A stretch of DNA of 64,000 nt from Agapetus fuscipes (GCA_951799405.1 OX637361.1:4425156-4489155), one strand, 5' to 3'; shown: positions 43,930-55,849, numbered from the stretch's first letter. Made by a program: numbers and translations. The notes: generated by a model not told the origin, from the sequence alone.

Positions 43930-44122
43930 GGGCATGTTGCTGTATCCTGCAGCTGTTCCACTAGGGGTGGCCGGTACCTCCGCAGATGTGTCTTGCATAT
44001 TATCTCTTTCATCTCTTTTATTCCCGCTCTGCAGGTTCCATTCATTCTCAATCTCATCTCTTCGGTCTATCCATTCCTTCTTCGGTCTTCCCCTTCCATG
44101 CTTTCCTCTGACATTTTCTCTT
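43930..44122 (-). pseudogene. LINE C-terminal fragment
   Basis: The minus strand reads RENVRGKHGRGRPKKEWIDR and then NEWNLQSGNK. Same family as 52740-53150, including the terminal PATPSGTAAGY-like stretch. An R1 copy in the opposite orientation abuts it. Confidence 0.72.
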
Positions 44123-44277
44123 GCAGGGCTTATTCTCATTTGAGATTGGGTTTTATATTGTAGGTTTACATGTGGCATGTGTAAGCGCAAACTTATGCGT
44201 GTCTTCTTGTGGGAATGCATTTTATATTAATCTTAAATGTAATATGTCTTTGCAGCTTAGATTGTAGATTATAGACC
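44123..44277 (+). repeat. R1 repeat, 3' part
   Basis: TTGCAGGGCTTATTCTCATT to TTGCAGCTTAGATTGTAGAT. Confidence 0.82.
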
Positions 44278-44674
44278 GTAGTTCTTACCTACAATTAAAA
44301 TACTACGGCTTCAAAAAGTATTTTTTTACTTTTAAGTATATTTTATTTTTTAACAATACCTACCATCTCGTAAAATGTTTGAATTATCTTTTTAAAAGTC
44401 CATTCATTTCAAATACAAACTAACACAGGAAGAAATCAAGTTATGTACTCTAACACATAATATATAAAGAAGATTCTGTGTGGGCGAACGAGTAGTCAAT
44501 GGTATATTATTATTGTAGTCTATTAGACTGTGTTGATATCTGGAATCTGGAGGGCCCGCAAGAATGCAGTCTGTTAGTCAGACACTAAAATACTATCACA
44601 GACAACGAGCGCGGCTAAAAGATGCTAGATTCTAACGTCTTCCAGATTCTTACCAAGTTGCATCATCTAGAAAA

Positions 44675-45206
44675 AAAAACTTTTTTTCGTAGATTTTGTG
44701 AAGAAGAATGTAATTCAATAACCGATTTTGACTGAACAGAAACAGGTATTAACATCATCAATTAACAATTCATTATGAATGTTTTACGGCCAGATTCAGA
44801 TGCTTGATTCTGTTCTTTCGGGCTTTGACCGTGTTCTATATTTTCTTTCTTCTTTGTTATCCTCTTGCTTACGTTTCGTTGCTATAGTTTGTTACTTCAA
44901 CGGAGCTCTGTTTCCATCTGATTCGAATTGAAATATCTATTCGTCTATTTATTGGTCTTCAGATCAGGCTTGAATATTAGATATAAAACTACTTTGCTTC
45001 ATAACTCCAATCGACTGCACCTATGTCTTATTTAATTTGAAGCCCTCTTTCTTTAATATTTGATATTTTTTAAGTATTTAATATGACATTTATAATTATA
45101 CTCAATGACACCATGTTGAACCAGGGTCAAAGTTGTGGTCAAGGAGCCCGACGGGAATCAAACCTGAGTTATTATATTTCAAATACGCTAGTCAAGATAA
45201 GCGAAC
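44675..45206 (-). repeat. SINE-T2 copy, interrupted
   Basis: Outer parts match 48003-48215 and 62196-62461: AGATTTTGTGAAGAAGAATG to ATCATCAATTAACAATTCAT, and GTTGAACCAGGGTCAAAGTT to the tRNA-like end. About 320 bp between them is extra, unidentified sequence. Confidence 0.55.
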
Positions 45207-45700
45207 TAAACATCTAATAGGTTGGTATGAGGCTGACCACCCATACTGTAAAAAATGGTTCACTTTGCCAATGTCCCCCCTGTGTCAGGGAAGGTCGGCA
45301 AAAGTTGTAGGGCTTACGTTCATTTGAGGTTTGGATTTTATTTGTAAGTAGGTACACATTTAGCATTTCGCACGTTTAATAATAAAGAGAAATAACTCGA
45401 AGATTGGGAAAATCGAGATTTTGTAATAAAACGCAAGAACAATGCGAGAAGAATGCGTAGAATGCGACAGCCGTTCAATTTGGACGAATATGACCGAGAT
45501 AAAACATCAGCCGCCTTTTTCATCCCATACAAGTTGTACTGGGTGTCTGAACTTTAAACGCGTTTTCTCAACATTCTTGTTTTTTGAGTTATTGCTCTTT
45601 ATTATTAAACGTGCGATTTGTCAGCGAGAACTTCAAGTGTTTGTTTGTGGGCATGCATCTGAGAGCTTTAAATGAATACATCCTTGCAACTTAGATTACA
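45207..45700 (+). repeat. R1 repeat, variant subtype, split by MITE247
   Basis: 5' part to ACACATTTAGCATTT, then the MITE, then ATTTGTCAGCGAGAACTTCA onward. Intact relatives (49765-49965) read CAGCATTTGTAAGCGCGAAC without interruption. Confidence 0.85.
45369..45615. mobile_element. MITE247 copy 3
   Basis: 247 bp, same termini. ATTT is duplicated (45365-45368, 45616-45619). A different target sequence from copies 1 and 2 confirms a 4-bp duplication. Confidence 0.92.
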
Positions 45701-46254
45701 GATTATTATATTATATTATAGATAGTTTTAGTGCCAATTAAAAATGAAAAGGAATATAAATATCATTCTTTGCTAATAGTTCTTCTTCCTCTTTATAAGA
45801 TCAATGATCTGTGCGACAAAAACTTGATTTTAAATTTTGCGACTTTTTTTCTTGTAATAATGTTCTCTTTATTATCTTGGTTTTATATAAAATGAGAATA
45901 TACTCGTCAGGGAACGGGAAAAACATTATTGTTAAATAAACTACATAAATGGGCGAAAGAAATTTTCTACACTAAACGTAAAGTTTTCGAAAAATTTTCT
46001 TCGCGTACATTTTCCCAGGCAATGTTAACATTTTAGTGTTCTTACACACGTTACATCCTCGTTATTTTTTACATGAGTCCAATTACATTTCTTCCTGTTT
46101 GTATGGAATTATTTTGTTGTTTCAGAAACTTTCATTTTGTTATACACATACGACCTAGTTTGCATCATTATCATCGAGTTAAAAATAACAATCCCATGTT
46201 TTTTTTATTAGATTACAGAGGATTCCCAACATGCTTTTGAAACACAACTTTTGA

Positions 46255-46466
46255 TCAATATTGAATTGGGTTGGTCATGTCGCAAGGCAGGACCATGACA
46301 GGTGGAAGAAAAGAATCGTCCAGTAACGTCTCTAAATGTCCAAGCGAGGAGACCCGAACTGAGGTAGCTGGACAACATCAAGAGAACTACAAGCAGAGGA
46401 TGGCTGAACACAGCAGCCGATAGACAAACATGGAGAGGATTTGAGGATGCCTACGTCCAGGAGTAA
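46255..46466 (+). pseudogene. LINE C-terminal remnant
   Basis: VGHVARQDHDRWKKRIVQ and MSKRG in one frame, then after a shift LDNIKRTTSRGWLNTAADRQ and EDAYVQE. Related to 489-900. Stops and a frameshift show it is dead. Confidence 0.75.
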
Positions 46467-46499
46467 ACTGAGGATTGAATTGAAAAAATAATAAGTGTC

Positions 46500-46692
46500 G
46501 TTAGCAAAAAGAGGAAAAGAAAGTTTAGCTTGATCAGATTGGTGACAACATAAAAGAATGGGATGTAAAGAAGATAATGTTTGAAAAAGCTGATGGATAT
46601 AAATGAATTGGAAAAGTGTGCAAGATAGTAGGAAATGAAGACAACTCTGCTCACCTTAGGTGGAATGGCGACAGAGTTACAATTACAGTTGC
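46500..46692 (+). repeat. D repeat
   Basis: Ends GGTGGAATGGCGACAGAGTT followed by ACAATTACAGTTGCAGTTAC. Follows the LINE remnant. Confidence 0.5.
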
Positions 46693-46699
46693 AGTTACT

Positions 46700-47575
46700 G
46701 CGGCGTGTTCACAGACGAAACATAGTGTTACAAACTAAGGATTTGAAGTACCCACGCGGGCCTGAACATGTACGCTAGCGTGTAGAGCAATCTGGCTCTA
46801 GTATGATGGTAGTAGTAAAGTACATCGAACGGTGGTCTGGTGTGAGCGAGAGATCAAATGATCTGAAATATGCAAGAATAATCCCTTTTGTACCTATATA
46901 TACGGACTACAAAGGGCATCTGTGGATTAGTTGCATCCAACATTTGGACATGAATACCACATACGCATAGATTGTCAATTATTGTAAATTGTGAACCAAA
47001 CCGTGTAAAATAAATTTTGTCAAAATAAATGCTCGGAAAAATCGTACAATAGTTTAAGAATTTGTATTTTCGCCAAACCCTGCTGAAAATCCTAATACAG
47101 TAGCTTAGCCAGCACCAAGTCTTGATTTTGAGCCGCAACATTCAATTAAAAAATAGCCATGATAATCGCCGATCTTCGTTAAAAGTGGCAATGAAAGAAG
47201 CAGTTATCTGATGACGTGGTTATATGTATATTCGACACATCTTATCATCTAAGATTAGTACATACATAATGAGCTCGTAATGTAATCATCCCTACAATCC
47301 TGAGGATCTCTTCATCACAAGCGGAGTTGCATTACACCCGGGATCCCGGCTTCCCTTGCAGGTAACATTAATCTGGCATTGTCGGCAGAGGCGAGGCTGG
47401 CTTCGTGTGCTGGGATGAAGAGGTGTCATCAACGTACCTGGTTATTACAATTATTGCAGCAAAGCGAGGAAACTGAACCGCGTACATACACAGCGAAGTC
47501 AGACGAATACCAAATAGTTCTTCCCCTTGTTTATTCCACGTCCTTTAACCCGAGTATAAAACATTGCGTTTATCT
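46700..47575. other. No feature recognised
   Basis: Mixed composition. No coding family or repeat recognised. Confidence 0.4.
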
Positions 47576-47582
47576 CTTTATA

Positions 47583-47900
47583 GTTTGGTATGAGGCTGAC
47601 CACACATACTGTAATAAATGGTTCACTTTGCCAATGTCGATCAAGTAAAGACAGCGTCAGAGAGTCAAGAGAGAACTGAAGAAGAGTGATTGCTTCCACA
47701 CGGGTCACTACCCTCAGCAATGAGGAACAAGTTTGAGAAGAAAAAAAGATTATCAATGTCACCCCTGTTTCAGCAGGTCGGCAACAGCTGTTGGGTTTAT
47801 GTTCGTTTGAGGTTTGGGTTTTAATTTGTAAGCACACTCGCATGTAAACGCAAGCTTACTCGTGTCTGTTAGTGGTTATTGTTAGTGGGAATATACGACG
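47583..47900 (+). repeat. R1 repeat split by a 115-bp insertion
   Basis: GTTTGGTATGAGGCTGACCA to CCAATGTC, then foreign sequence, then CAATGTCACCCCTGTTTCAG onward. Confidence 0.82.
47639..47753 (+). mobile_element. 115-bp insertion with 7-bp duplication, unidentified
   Basis: Flanked by CAATGTC at 47632-47638 and 47754-47760. It ends in the A-rich GAGAAGAAAAAAAGATTAT, which suggests retroposition. I cannot match it to a small RNA or a LINE with confidence. Confidence 0.6.
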
Positions 47901-48002
47901 GCACTTCTAGAGATTCATTAAGTTTTCATGTTTTTTAAATTTACTCTATGGACGTGACTTTGAGCAATGCTTTATATTTTATACCAACGGCACTTATTTT
48001 AT

Positions 48003-48215
48003 ATAGATTTGTGAAGAGGAATGCAATTCACCAACCTATTTTACATGGCCAGTTGTCTTCATGCGAAAGCAAAAGCTTGTGTGCATGCAATGGCACCTGT
48101 TGAATCAGGATCGAAGTTTGGTCAAATGGGCCAGGCGTGATTCGAACCAGAGTTATTCTGTTCTAAATACCCTAGTCAAGAACAGCGAATTGAACCCTTC
48201 GGCCAAAACACCGAC
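48003..48215 (-). repeat. SINE-T2 copy
   Basis: GATTTGTGAAGAGGAATGCA, GTTGAATCAGGATCGAAGTT, and a box-B-like GGTTCGAATCACGCC on the minus strand. Confidence 0.65.
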
Positions 48216-48219
48216 GTAC

Positions 48220-49120
48220 ATACTCGGGAGTATTGGTGTGTATGGAAAAATCCAGACATTCTATACGGAGCTCTTGACCCTGCTTATAAAAAAGGCAGGT
48301 TTTATATCAGCCTGAAAAATTGCAATCAAATATATATTTTACATCAGTAAACAAGAATTACAATTTAATTTACATTAAGTAGTTTAATGAAGCTGGACGA
48401 ACATTCGGCGAACGTCTCGCGATACAGAGACCCAACAATGTGAAGCAGCAACAGTCTATGTTTAGCTTCAGGTCTAGTTGCCGTGGATGTCGGTGGCTTT
48501 ACACCATACTTAGTACCCCAAAGTTTGAACTCATACAAATCGTTTAACCTACAATATGTGACACAAAAACGATCACTAGAGCTGATGCATTAGTTTCCAT
48601 ACATTTTGGTTGCGTTTAAACGTAAAGGTTTATACTTAGGTAAAGTAGGGAGATACGGATTATGCACCAAGTCTAGGTATTTGCCAAAGTGTCAGGCATC
48701 GCACGGAAGCGACCTTTGAGGTATAATATAAGTGGAACCGAAACTAGTTTACGGCATTGAAGCAAACTATGAGACAGAGCTGTCAGCCGGACATGACAAA
48801 AACAGACTTGTCAAACACAACAGAATACTTAATAATCGTGTGAAACCCTATGTTTTCTTGCTTTCTCCATCTTGTGTTTCGTCACCCAATAATAACACAT
48901 GTCATGATATGATGTATTACAACAATGCATTTTTTCTTTGAAATTTGAAGAAAAGTCCGACCACAACAATTAAAATGCGTGCGCACGATTTTCGCGCAGA
49001 GGTATTTTAATAATGCCAACAATGCAGTAAAAACTAAAAATCTGTCACACTTGCCTGTTAGCAGTGTGGTCACACTTGGATCATCTTTGATCTCTTTCTA
49101 ATTAAGGAAAACTTGTGTTG
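48220..49120. other. No feature recognised
   Basis: AT-rich with scattered short open frames. The dispersed motif GCGTTTAAACGTAAAGGTTT lies near 48612. Confidence 0.4.
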
Positions 49121-49127
49121 AGGTAGG

Positions 49128-49414
49128 ATGGCCGGTCCCTTTTTCTAATGGTAACGCTTTAAACTCGTAAATGAAACGTCGTGGGTTTTAATCCCAGCGG
49201 AGCATAAAATCTGTACCATTTATATTTTCAAATATGCTCTTCGCAGGGTTAAAAATCCCATATACCTTTATCAAAAACCGGTCACCAAAGGTCCATCTAG
49301 CCTTACAGCAAATGGGTCTCTTCTATAGCGACGACCAAGCTCGCAGAGAGCCTTTGTGGTGTGATTCACACAAAAACAGCGCTCACCAAATAAACCATCC
49401 TAATATTATTATTT
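49128..49414 (+). repeat. SINE-5T copy, diverged head
   Basis: Box A is altered (CCTTTTTCTAATGGTAACGC) and box B reads GGGTTTTAATCCC. The body is normal and ends CCTAATATTATTATTT. Confidence 0.82.
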
Positions 49415-49432
49415 TACTGTTATTTTCTTTTA

Positions 49433-49692
49433 CTTATAGGTTGTTATGCGGCTGACCACCCATAATATAAAAAATTGGTTCACTTTGCCAATGTCACCCC
49501 TGTTTCAGGGAAGGACGGCAAGAGTTGCAAGGCTTATGTTCATTTGAGATTGGGTTTTTATATTGTAGGTCCACATGCGGCATGTGTTAGCGCGAAATTA
49601 TACATACCTATCTGCTTGTGGGAATGCATTTAATATAAATCTTAAATGATATATATCTTTGCAGCTTAGATTAGATTAGATTAGATTAGATT
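49433..49692 (+). repeat. R1 repeat, full core
   Basis: Ends in five TTAGAT units. Very close to the core at 15127-15390. Confidence 0.9.
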
Positions 49693-49764
49693 ACTGTAAA
49701 ATAATAATATTGGAATATTATTATTTTATTATTATAAATTCCATTATTATCCTAATATTATTAT

Positions 49765-49965
49765 TTAACTGTAAAAAATTGTTCACTTTGCCAATGTCAC
49801 CCCTGTTTCAGGAAAGGTCGGCAAAAGTTGTGGGGCTTATGTTCATTTGAGGTTTGGATTTTATTTGTAAGTACACATTCAGCATTTGTAAGCGCGAACT
49901 ACACTTGTTGGTTTGTGGGCTTACATCTGAGAGCTTTAAATGAATATATCCTTGCAACTTAGATT
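49765..49965 (+). repeat. R1 repeat, variant subtype
   Basis: Has TTTGAGGTTTGGATTTTATT and CAGCATTTGTAAGCGCGAAC. The intact counterpart of the copy hit by MITE247 at 45369. Confidence 0.85.
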
Positions 49966-49969
49966 ATAT

Positions 49970-50770
49970 TATATTATTATTATATACACTTGATAAAAGT
50001 TTTGAATGTTAATATCTAAACCTTGCAACATAGAGTTATAATTTTAGTTGGGTTCGTTTAATCAACCTACAATTTATTTATAAAGATTTATTTTACACAA
50101 TTTCGGTTAAAAATGTACTGATTTCTAGCTCTTGCTTATCGACTTCGCGGCTCAATGTTTTAATCGACTCTGGTCCCTCACACGATTGCGGTCCAAGTAT
50201 AAAGCGTCTAAACGGACGCCTCTCGCATATTCCAGACCCTTCTATAGTGAACCTCACCTTTATGTATTGTTCCTCATTATTCTATTTACGCATACCAAAA
50301 ACTACGTGCCTGGGCACATGCATACATTCAACCTCACACTAGACTTTACTGGACGCGGAGACACATACACATATAAGCAAGCCACGTAATCGGGCTCATA
50401 AAGTCGTAAGAATAGATCATAGATACCAATAGCTTTTCTTGCGTTAAAATAGTTTCGTCTCCACTGTTGATTTACACGTGAATGGAAACGACGTTTCCCT
50501 TGCAAAACTCTCCGCAACACTGAAGGCGCCGAGATTTAATCTGAAGAGCGACCAAGGAGGTGTTTTATGATGATTATCAGAACATCCAAGAGTTGGCTTT
50601 TCATTTTTCGCAATTTTACGAGCCGAGACGCCCCAGGTAAATATCATGCACATCAAAGTTGCAATTTTATTCGCTAAGTTTCTTCTACATAAATATTTAA
50701 ATGTACGTAGCGATTTGATGTAGTCATTTTTTTCTGTCTACATTGAATTTGTTACAATATATATATTTAT
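49970..50770. other. No feature recognised
   Basis: AT-rich start, then average composition. No assignable signal. Confidence 0.4.
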
Positions 50771-50774
50771 TTGT

Positions 50775-51060
50775 TTTGTAAGGAATCCTGTGCGGGAGGG
50801 TCTTCAATTCTTGAGAGTCTTGGGGGTCTATGTGAACCTGGAAGGGTGCCGCAGAGGTGTTGCTTATGTCGTGAGGCGTTGCAAGGAAGTGACGATTGAT
50901 GTAGGTTTTAAATAAAACCGGATTAAATTGGGAAGGGAACACACATGCCGGTAGATTATTCCATAAACGGGCAGTTTGGCAAAAGGAATGAGTCATGAAA
51001 ACGCCAAGTACTCATAGTTTTGAGATCGACTGCCAAGGGATGAATGAGAGTCGTACTACG
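50775..51060 (-). pseudogene. LINE 3' end with C-terminal ORF remnant
   Basis: The minus strand reads MTHSFCQTARLWNNLPACVF and then NPVLFKTYINRHF, the usual LINE ORF2 end (F.......LWN.LP...F.....FK...). The non-coding 3' end is shared with 10581-10678, 32450-32540 and 57271-57484. This is the longest of the four copies. Confidence 0.75.
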
Positions 51061-51115
51061 AATTTCCCTTTATAAAAATAAAAATAAAATAGTGTAAAGA
51101 ATTTTTCGCACATTA

Positions 51116-51350
51116 ATATAATCTAAGTTACAAAGATATATTACATTTAAGATTGATATTAAATGCATTCCCGTTAGCAGACACGTATAAGTTCGATCTT
51201 ACACATGCCGCATTTGGACAACATAAACACCCAATCTTAAATGAACACAAGCCCTGCAACTCTTACAGACCTTCCCTGAAACAGGAGTGACATTTGTAAA
51301 GTGAACCATTTTTTACAATGGCGGCCTTATAGCAACCTTTAAGTCAAGGA
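51116..51350 (-). repeat. R1 repeat, full core
   Basis: AATCTAAGTTACAAAGATAT to CAACCTTTAAGTCAAGG. Confidence 0.85.
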
Positions 51351-51354
51351 ATAT

Positions 51355-52585
51355 GGGAAAAATATTTCAAAAACATTTTTCCTTAATTATTACTGACAAT
51401 AGACACAAAAACCACGGAGTCGCTTCGATAAAAAAGCCTTGAAAATGTTTACCGCTTATGGAAACGAAACGTCGGGAGATAAAATAACACGATCCCATAG
51501 AATCCAAAATGCATTTGTCATTCAACGCCGACCATAAAAGTGAAATTTTACAAATATAATTTAATGATCACTTTCTTCGTTATTCCCATAATTAAATTAT
51601 TCTTATTTTAGTAAAGTAAGTCACTCTCATACAGAGTTCTCATTGTTCACATTGCATTGGCTTGCATTCAAAAGACGTCGCAGTGCAATTGTGAAGATAT
51701 TGCATTCATTAAATAAGTAGAACAAAGCAATTCTGAAATTCCATTTTCTACCGCGGCTCTTTTATAAAAATGCATTGTTTGTTCATATAAGATTTCACTA
51801 TATTTACTTTATTTTGCTTTGAAACGATTTCAAAGTTGGCTATAATCTTCGACAAAAAAGTGCATTTTTTTCAATTTCAATACAAAACAAAACCCATAGA
51901 CTTATTTAAAAAGTATTTGTGTAATAACGCCAAAGGATATCAAACATGAGACAATGGTTCAACGAAAGTACCAAGTTTATGTTTCGAGCCGCAGCATCAA
52001 ACGTCAAAATCACCATGATGATTGCCGATCTTCGATAGAAGTGGCACCAAGAGAAGAAGAATGCACAATAATAATTATGTACCAACTTACCTATTGGTTT
52101 TTCTGAGACCTTGGTATGAATTACCTATTGCATGTATGTTAGGTAATAGAATTGTGTTATCTAAGATTACGTTTGCAAAAGATAAAATTAACATGAGAAA
52201 AGCAGAAATATTAGGTCAGATTACAATGGCATAGTAATTGTATGAATACGTAAGAGAATCACTGAAAATAACCTTCTTACGAGTACCTACCTAATAGTAA
52301 CTTCTAGTTAAAAAAAATATTTTTGGAAAAAACAATTGTAGTTTGTTTTGAGGTTGTGTCTTCCAATACGTCTTCATTTTACAATATTTTTTTACGTAAA
52401 TACAATGTAGAATAGGGTCGGACTAATTTTGAATTTGAAACTTTTTTCTCGGCGAGCAAACGTCAATCTTTTATGACAATGCAATTTTTAGCAACCAGTA
52501 ACAATATATTTAACAACGCAAAGATAAATCACAAAGTTTTTACACACCGTTATCAAGAGAGCAACCTCTTCTCTTAATAGTGATA
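51355..52585. other. No feature recognised
   Basis: AT-rich. 52437-52500 weakly resembles 16970-17020 (CTCGGCGAGCAAACGTCAAT). Confidence 0.4.
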
Positions 52586-52589
52586 ACAT

Positions 52590-52732
52590 CGCCCTCTCGG
52601 GAGCTGGGAAACCCACACTTCAACTGAAGAGGTTAGTGTGAGGCCGACCCCTTTACCTGTAAAAATAAATAGGTCCTCAATCACCACATGCGACCCCTTC
52701 GGGGGTAACGCAGGCAAAAAGTTACAATTGTC
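52590..52732 (+). repeat. SINE-T1 3' half
   Basis: CCTCTCGGGAGCTGGGAAAC, CACTTCAACTGAAGAGGTTA, GGCAAAAAGTTAC. It lacks the tRNA head. Confidence 0.8.
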
Positions 52733-52739
52733 TTGTCTT

Positions 52740-53150
52740 GTCTTGTATCCTGCCGCCTTTCCTCTAGGGGTGGCCAGTACCTCCACACAAGTGCCTCCAC
52801 TTGACTCTGTCCTTGCATACTTCTTTCATCTCATCTAATTTCATCACTCATTTCATGCATGCTCTTCTCTTGTTTCCACTCTGTAAATTCCATTCATTCG
52901 CAATCTCATTTATCTGATCAATCCATTGTTTCCTAGGTCTTCCCCTTCCACGCTTACCTGTTACATTCCCTTTATACACTCTTTTTGTCAGTCGGTCTTC
53001 ATTCATCCTTTCAATATGTCCAAACCATCGCATCACACTTCTTTGAACTTTCACTTACACGCTTTCTTTTACTCCGCATTTATTTAAAACCCATTCGTTT
53101 CTCACTCTATCTTTCAGTGTTTTTCCTGGCATACTTCTATATCTCACTAT
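52740..53150 (-). pseudogene. LINE reverse transcriptase C-terminal fragment
   Basis: The minus strand reads YRSMPGKTLKDRVRNEWVLN, stop, then VMRWFGHIERMNEDRLTKRV, GKRGRGRPRKQWIDQINEIA and NEWNLQSGNKRRACMK, stop, then DEMKEVCKDRVKWRHL. The last part matches the sequence just upstream of the long R1 copies, which is why I link R1 to this LINE family. At least two stops interrupt the frame. Confidence 0.82.
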
Positions 53151-53159
53151 ATGTGTAAA

Positions 53160-53790
53160 TTAGTTGCGTCGCGAGTTGCGTAACATAAGTACTTATAAAT
53201 TTTGTTAAAAAATGTTATTGTGTTATAGCAGTGACGGATAATTTAAAGAGGCACAAATGTTTTGCTAATCATCATTAAAAAATATCAAAACATAATCTTA
53301 AAAATTTCATTGCAAAAAAACATTTCAAAGTTTGTTTAAAGATCTTGTACAATTTGTTTACTTCGTCGCAATTGGTGTCATTGAAAGCATATGATTTATA
53401 ACGTTTTGTTTTTGCACGAAATACCTCCAACAATCACTGGATTCAGCAGTGATTTGTGATTGAGTGCGGCTCTAGTGTCTCGCGCACAATCAACTCGACG
53501 ACACAATAATTGAAACTCACTCGGATATTTGACACTCAAATTATCAACGCGCAGGTAATAATGTATGGATGTTTCGGTCAATGGAATTTCCCCTCCACCC
53601 GAATGAAATACGATGCAAATTAACATTGTGGAGAAAATTTCATTAGCTTAGTATACAAAACACAACAACCGCCATTTTGAAAAAAAAGCGTTTTGATTAA
53701 ATGCAGTTGTACAGGCGATTCTACATATTTTCAAAAATTATATCAGAAACCCTTTAAATTTTAAAACAAGGACAACTCGTCGAACGTCTC
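53160..53790. other. No feature recognised
   Basis: AT-rich. No coding signal. Confidence 0.4.
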
Positions 53791-53794
53791 ACAT

Positions 53795-54027
53795 CTATTC
53801 TTAGACATTTTAGTCGTCGGTTAAGTCTACGTTTTGACAAACTAATGATGCCTGCCTGAAAGTCTCATCACCACGGTCATTTTTACCTACCAAATATCGG
53901 TAATATTTGTATGAAGACTAATCAGCTATTCACTTGCGGCCATCTTGGATTGACAGGTCTTCATACAAATGCATCAATAGTTTGTCAAAGCGTAGGCTCA
54001 ACGGACGACTAAAATGTCTAAGAATAG
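53795..54027. mobile_element. MITE-like element, ~55-bp inverted ends
   Basis: CTATTCTTAGACATTTTAGT at the left, with the inverse ending AAGAATAG at the right. 233 bp. No target duplication resolved. Confidence 0.75.
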
Positions 54028-54123
54028 CCCCCTTGTAAATTAACAACCAAACTATGAAAACCTGTTTAAAAACACAGAAATTTATTTTCACTAGTTGAGC
54101 ATCTATTTCACCTCGAGTACTTA

Positions 54124-54411
54124 GGGGCCGTCCATAAATTACGTCATCGATTTTGGCCGATTTTCAACCCCCCCCCCCCTTACAATCATCCTATAGTCAT
54201 TATCTAATGACCCCCCCCCCTTGCTGTAATAATGGATGAGCTTAATAATTAATAATGTTATATTACTTACATATTATTTTTTATATTTTGTAGAAATTGG
54301 TATTTACAAGAATGACGTCACTTTTGGTACTCGTACATCATTTGCCATCATCCGCAGACTAGACTCCCCCCCCCCCCCCAAATGCGAATGACGTAATATA
54401 TGGACAGCCCC
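54124..54411. mobile_element. PIF/Harbinger-like MITE, 288 bp
   Basis: GGGGCCGTCCATAAATTACG at the left; the right end (ACGTAATATATGGACAGCCC then C) is its near inverse. TTA flanks both sides (54121-54123, 54412-54414). Three long C runs lie inside. Confidence 0.75.
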
Positions 54412-54559
54412 TTACGACTTGCTTACGTCATTTTTAAGAGGACACTGTGACAAAATTGGCAAGGCAAAAACCTTCGAGAAATGAGAAGGATGAGTTACAA
54501 CAGAGGTACAATTAGGAAATAACAAAGGCGAAGCATCAGGAATATAATCATTTAACGAT

Positions 54560-54635
54560 CCACCCTCGGTGGGATTCGAACCTGAGCTCTCGGCATGAAG
54601 TGCAAACACTGTACTAACTGAGCTATCGACCGGAC
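54560..54635 (-). repeat. tRNA-like SINE-T1 head
   Basis: The minus strand reads GTCCGGTCGATAGCTCAGTT, then box B GGTTCGAATCCC. The body is absent. Confidence 0.75.
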
Positions 54636-54779
54636 TGCTGGAAGATGAGGAGCACAAAAAGGCTTTAGAAAATGATGATTTAGTTAACATTTTCTTAGTC
54701 ATTCGTATTTAACTATTTTTTAAAAGATAATAATAATATTAGGATATTTTTGTGAGAATTCCACTTCAAGAGCCTTCTG

Positions 54780-55281
54780 AGTAGTTATTATTGGCGGGTT
54801 TCAACTCACCTAGGTACATGAGTTACCTCCCGCAAGCCTTTTGAGAGGGGGCGTGGTCTAAACCTGTTTGGAGGCGTGGCCTAATCCTGTTTGGAGGCGT
54901 GGTCTAAACCTGTCACTAGGTCATATACCTGTTTACTACACAGATAATTAGACTAGAGGTCACTAACCTAAACAATTGCATACTAGTGTTGTAAGATTAT
55001 TTAGAAGAAGAAAACATGTTTACTACAACACTATGTCACTAGGTCAAATACCCGTTTACTACATAGATAATTACTGACCTACATAAAATGACCCACATTA
55101 GGTCACACCCCTTTGAGGGGGGGGGGGGGGGGGGGGGGGTAACCCAGACAGGTTCAGACCACGCCTCCAAACAGGGTTAGGCCACGCCTCCAAACAAATT
55201 TAGACCACGCCCCCTCTCAAAAGGCTTGCGGGAGGTAACTCATGTACCTAGGTGAGTTGAAACCCGCCAATAATAACTACT
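54780..55281. mobile_element. 502-bp MITE with ~135-bp inverted ends
   Basis: AGTAGTTATTATTGGCGGGT at the left and its inverse at the right. The arms continue through the GGCGTGGTCTAAACCTGT blocks. CTTCTG is duplicated (54774-54779, 55282-55287). The interior has repeated TTTACTACA motifs and a poly-G run of about 20. Confidence 0.9.
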
Positions 55282-55340
55282 CTTCTGCAAGCTTCGTCAT
55301 TGCTTTAGATAGCGGCAATTCTTATGCAAGACCCTAATCT

Positions 55341-55578
55341 ATTCTAAGTTGCATAGATATGTAACATTGGGGATTCACATTACATGCATTCTCACAAGCA
55401 GACACGTACAAGTACGCGCTTGCGCATGCAGCATGTGAACCTACAACATAAAACTAAATCTCTGGCATTGGCATACACCCTGCAACTCCTGCCGACCTTC
55501 CTTGAAACAGGGGTGACATTGGCAAAGTGAACCATTCTACAGCATGGGTGGTCAGCCGCATACCAACCTATAAATTAA
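55341..55578 (-). repeat. R1 repeat nested in SINE-5T
   Basis: Full core, AAGTTGCATAGATATGTAAC to CATACCAACCTATAAATTAA. Confidence 0.87.
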
Positions 55579-55849
55579 GGATTGTAAATCGACAATTGCT
55601 GTAAATCTAGGTGGACTTTTGGTAAACAGTCTTTGATAAAGGTACCTTTATGAATTTTTCAACGCAGCGAAGAGCATATTTGAAAATATAAGTAATATAT
55701 TTTTTGTGCTATTCCGGCATTTGAGCCCACGACCTTCCACTTAAAAGACCGAAGCGCTAACCGTTAGACCACAAACTGGTCTTTAAAGATGCCACTATAT
55801 TTTTCCTGTTGACTCTGATACGCGGAGTTTATGCGCTTTCGATACTACT

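Larger units (their letters stand above)
54752..55782 (-). repeat. SINE-5T broken by two insertions
   Basis: Pieces at 54752-54779, 55282-55340 and 55579-55782 join into one SINE. A 502-bp MITE and an R1 copy occupy the gaps. The head at the right end is decayed (GACCAGTTTGTGGTCTAACG on the minus strand). Confidence 0.8.
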
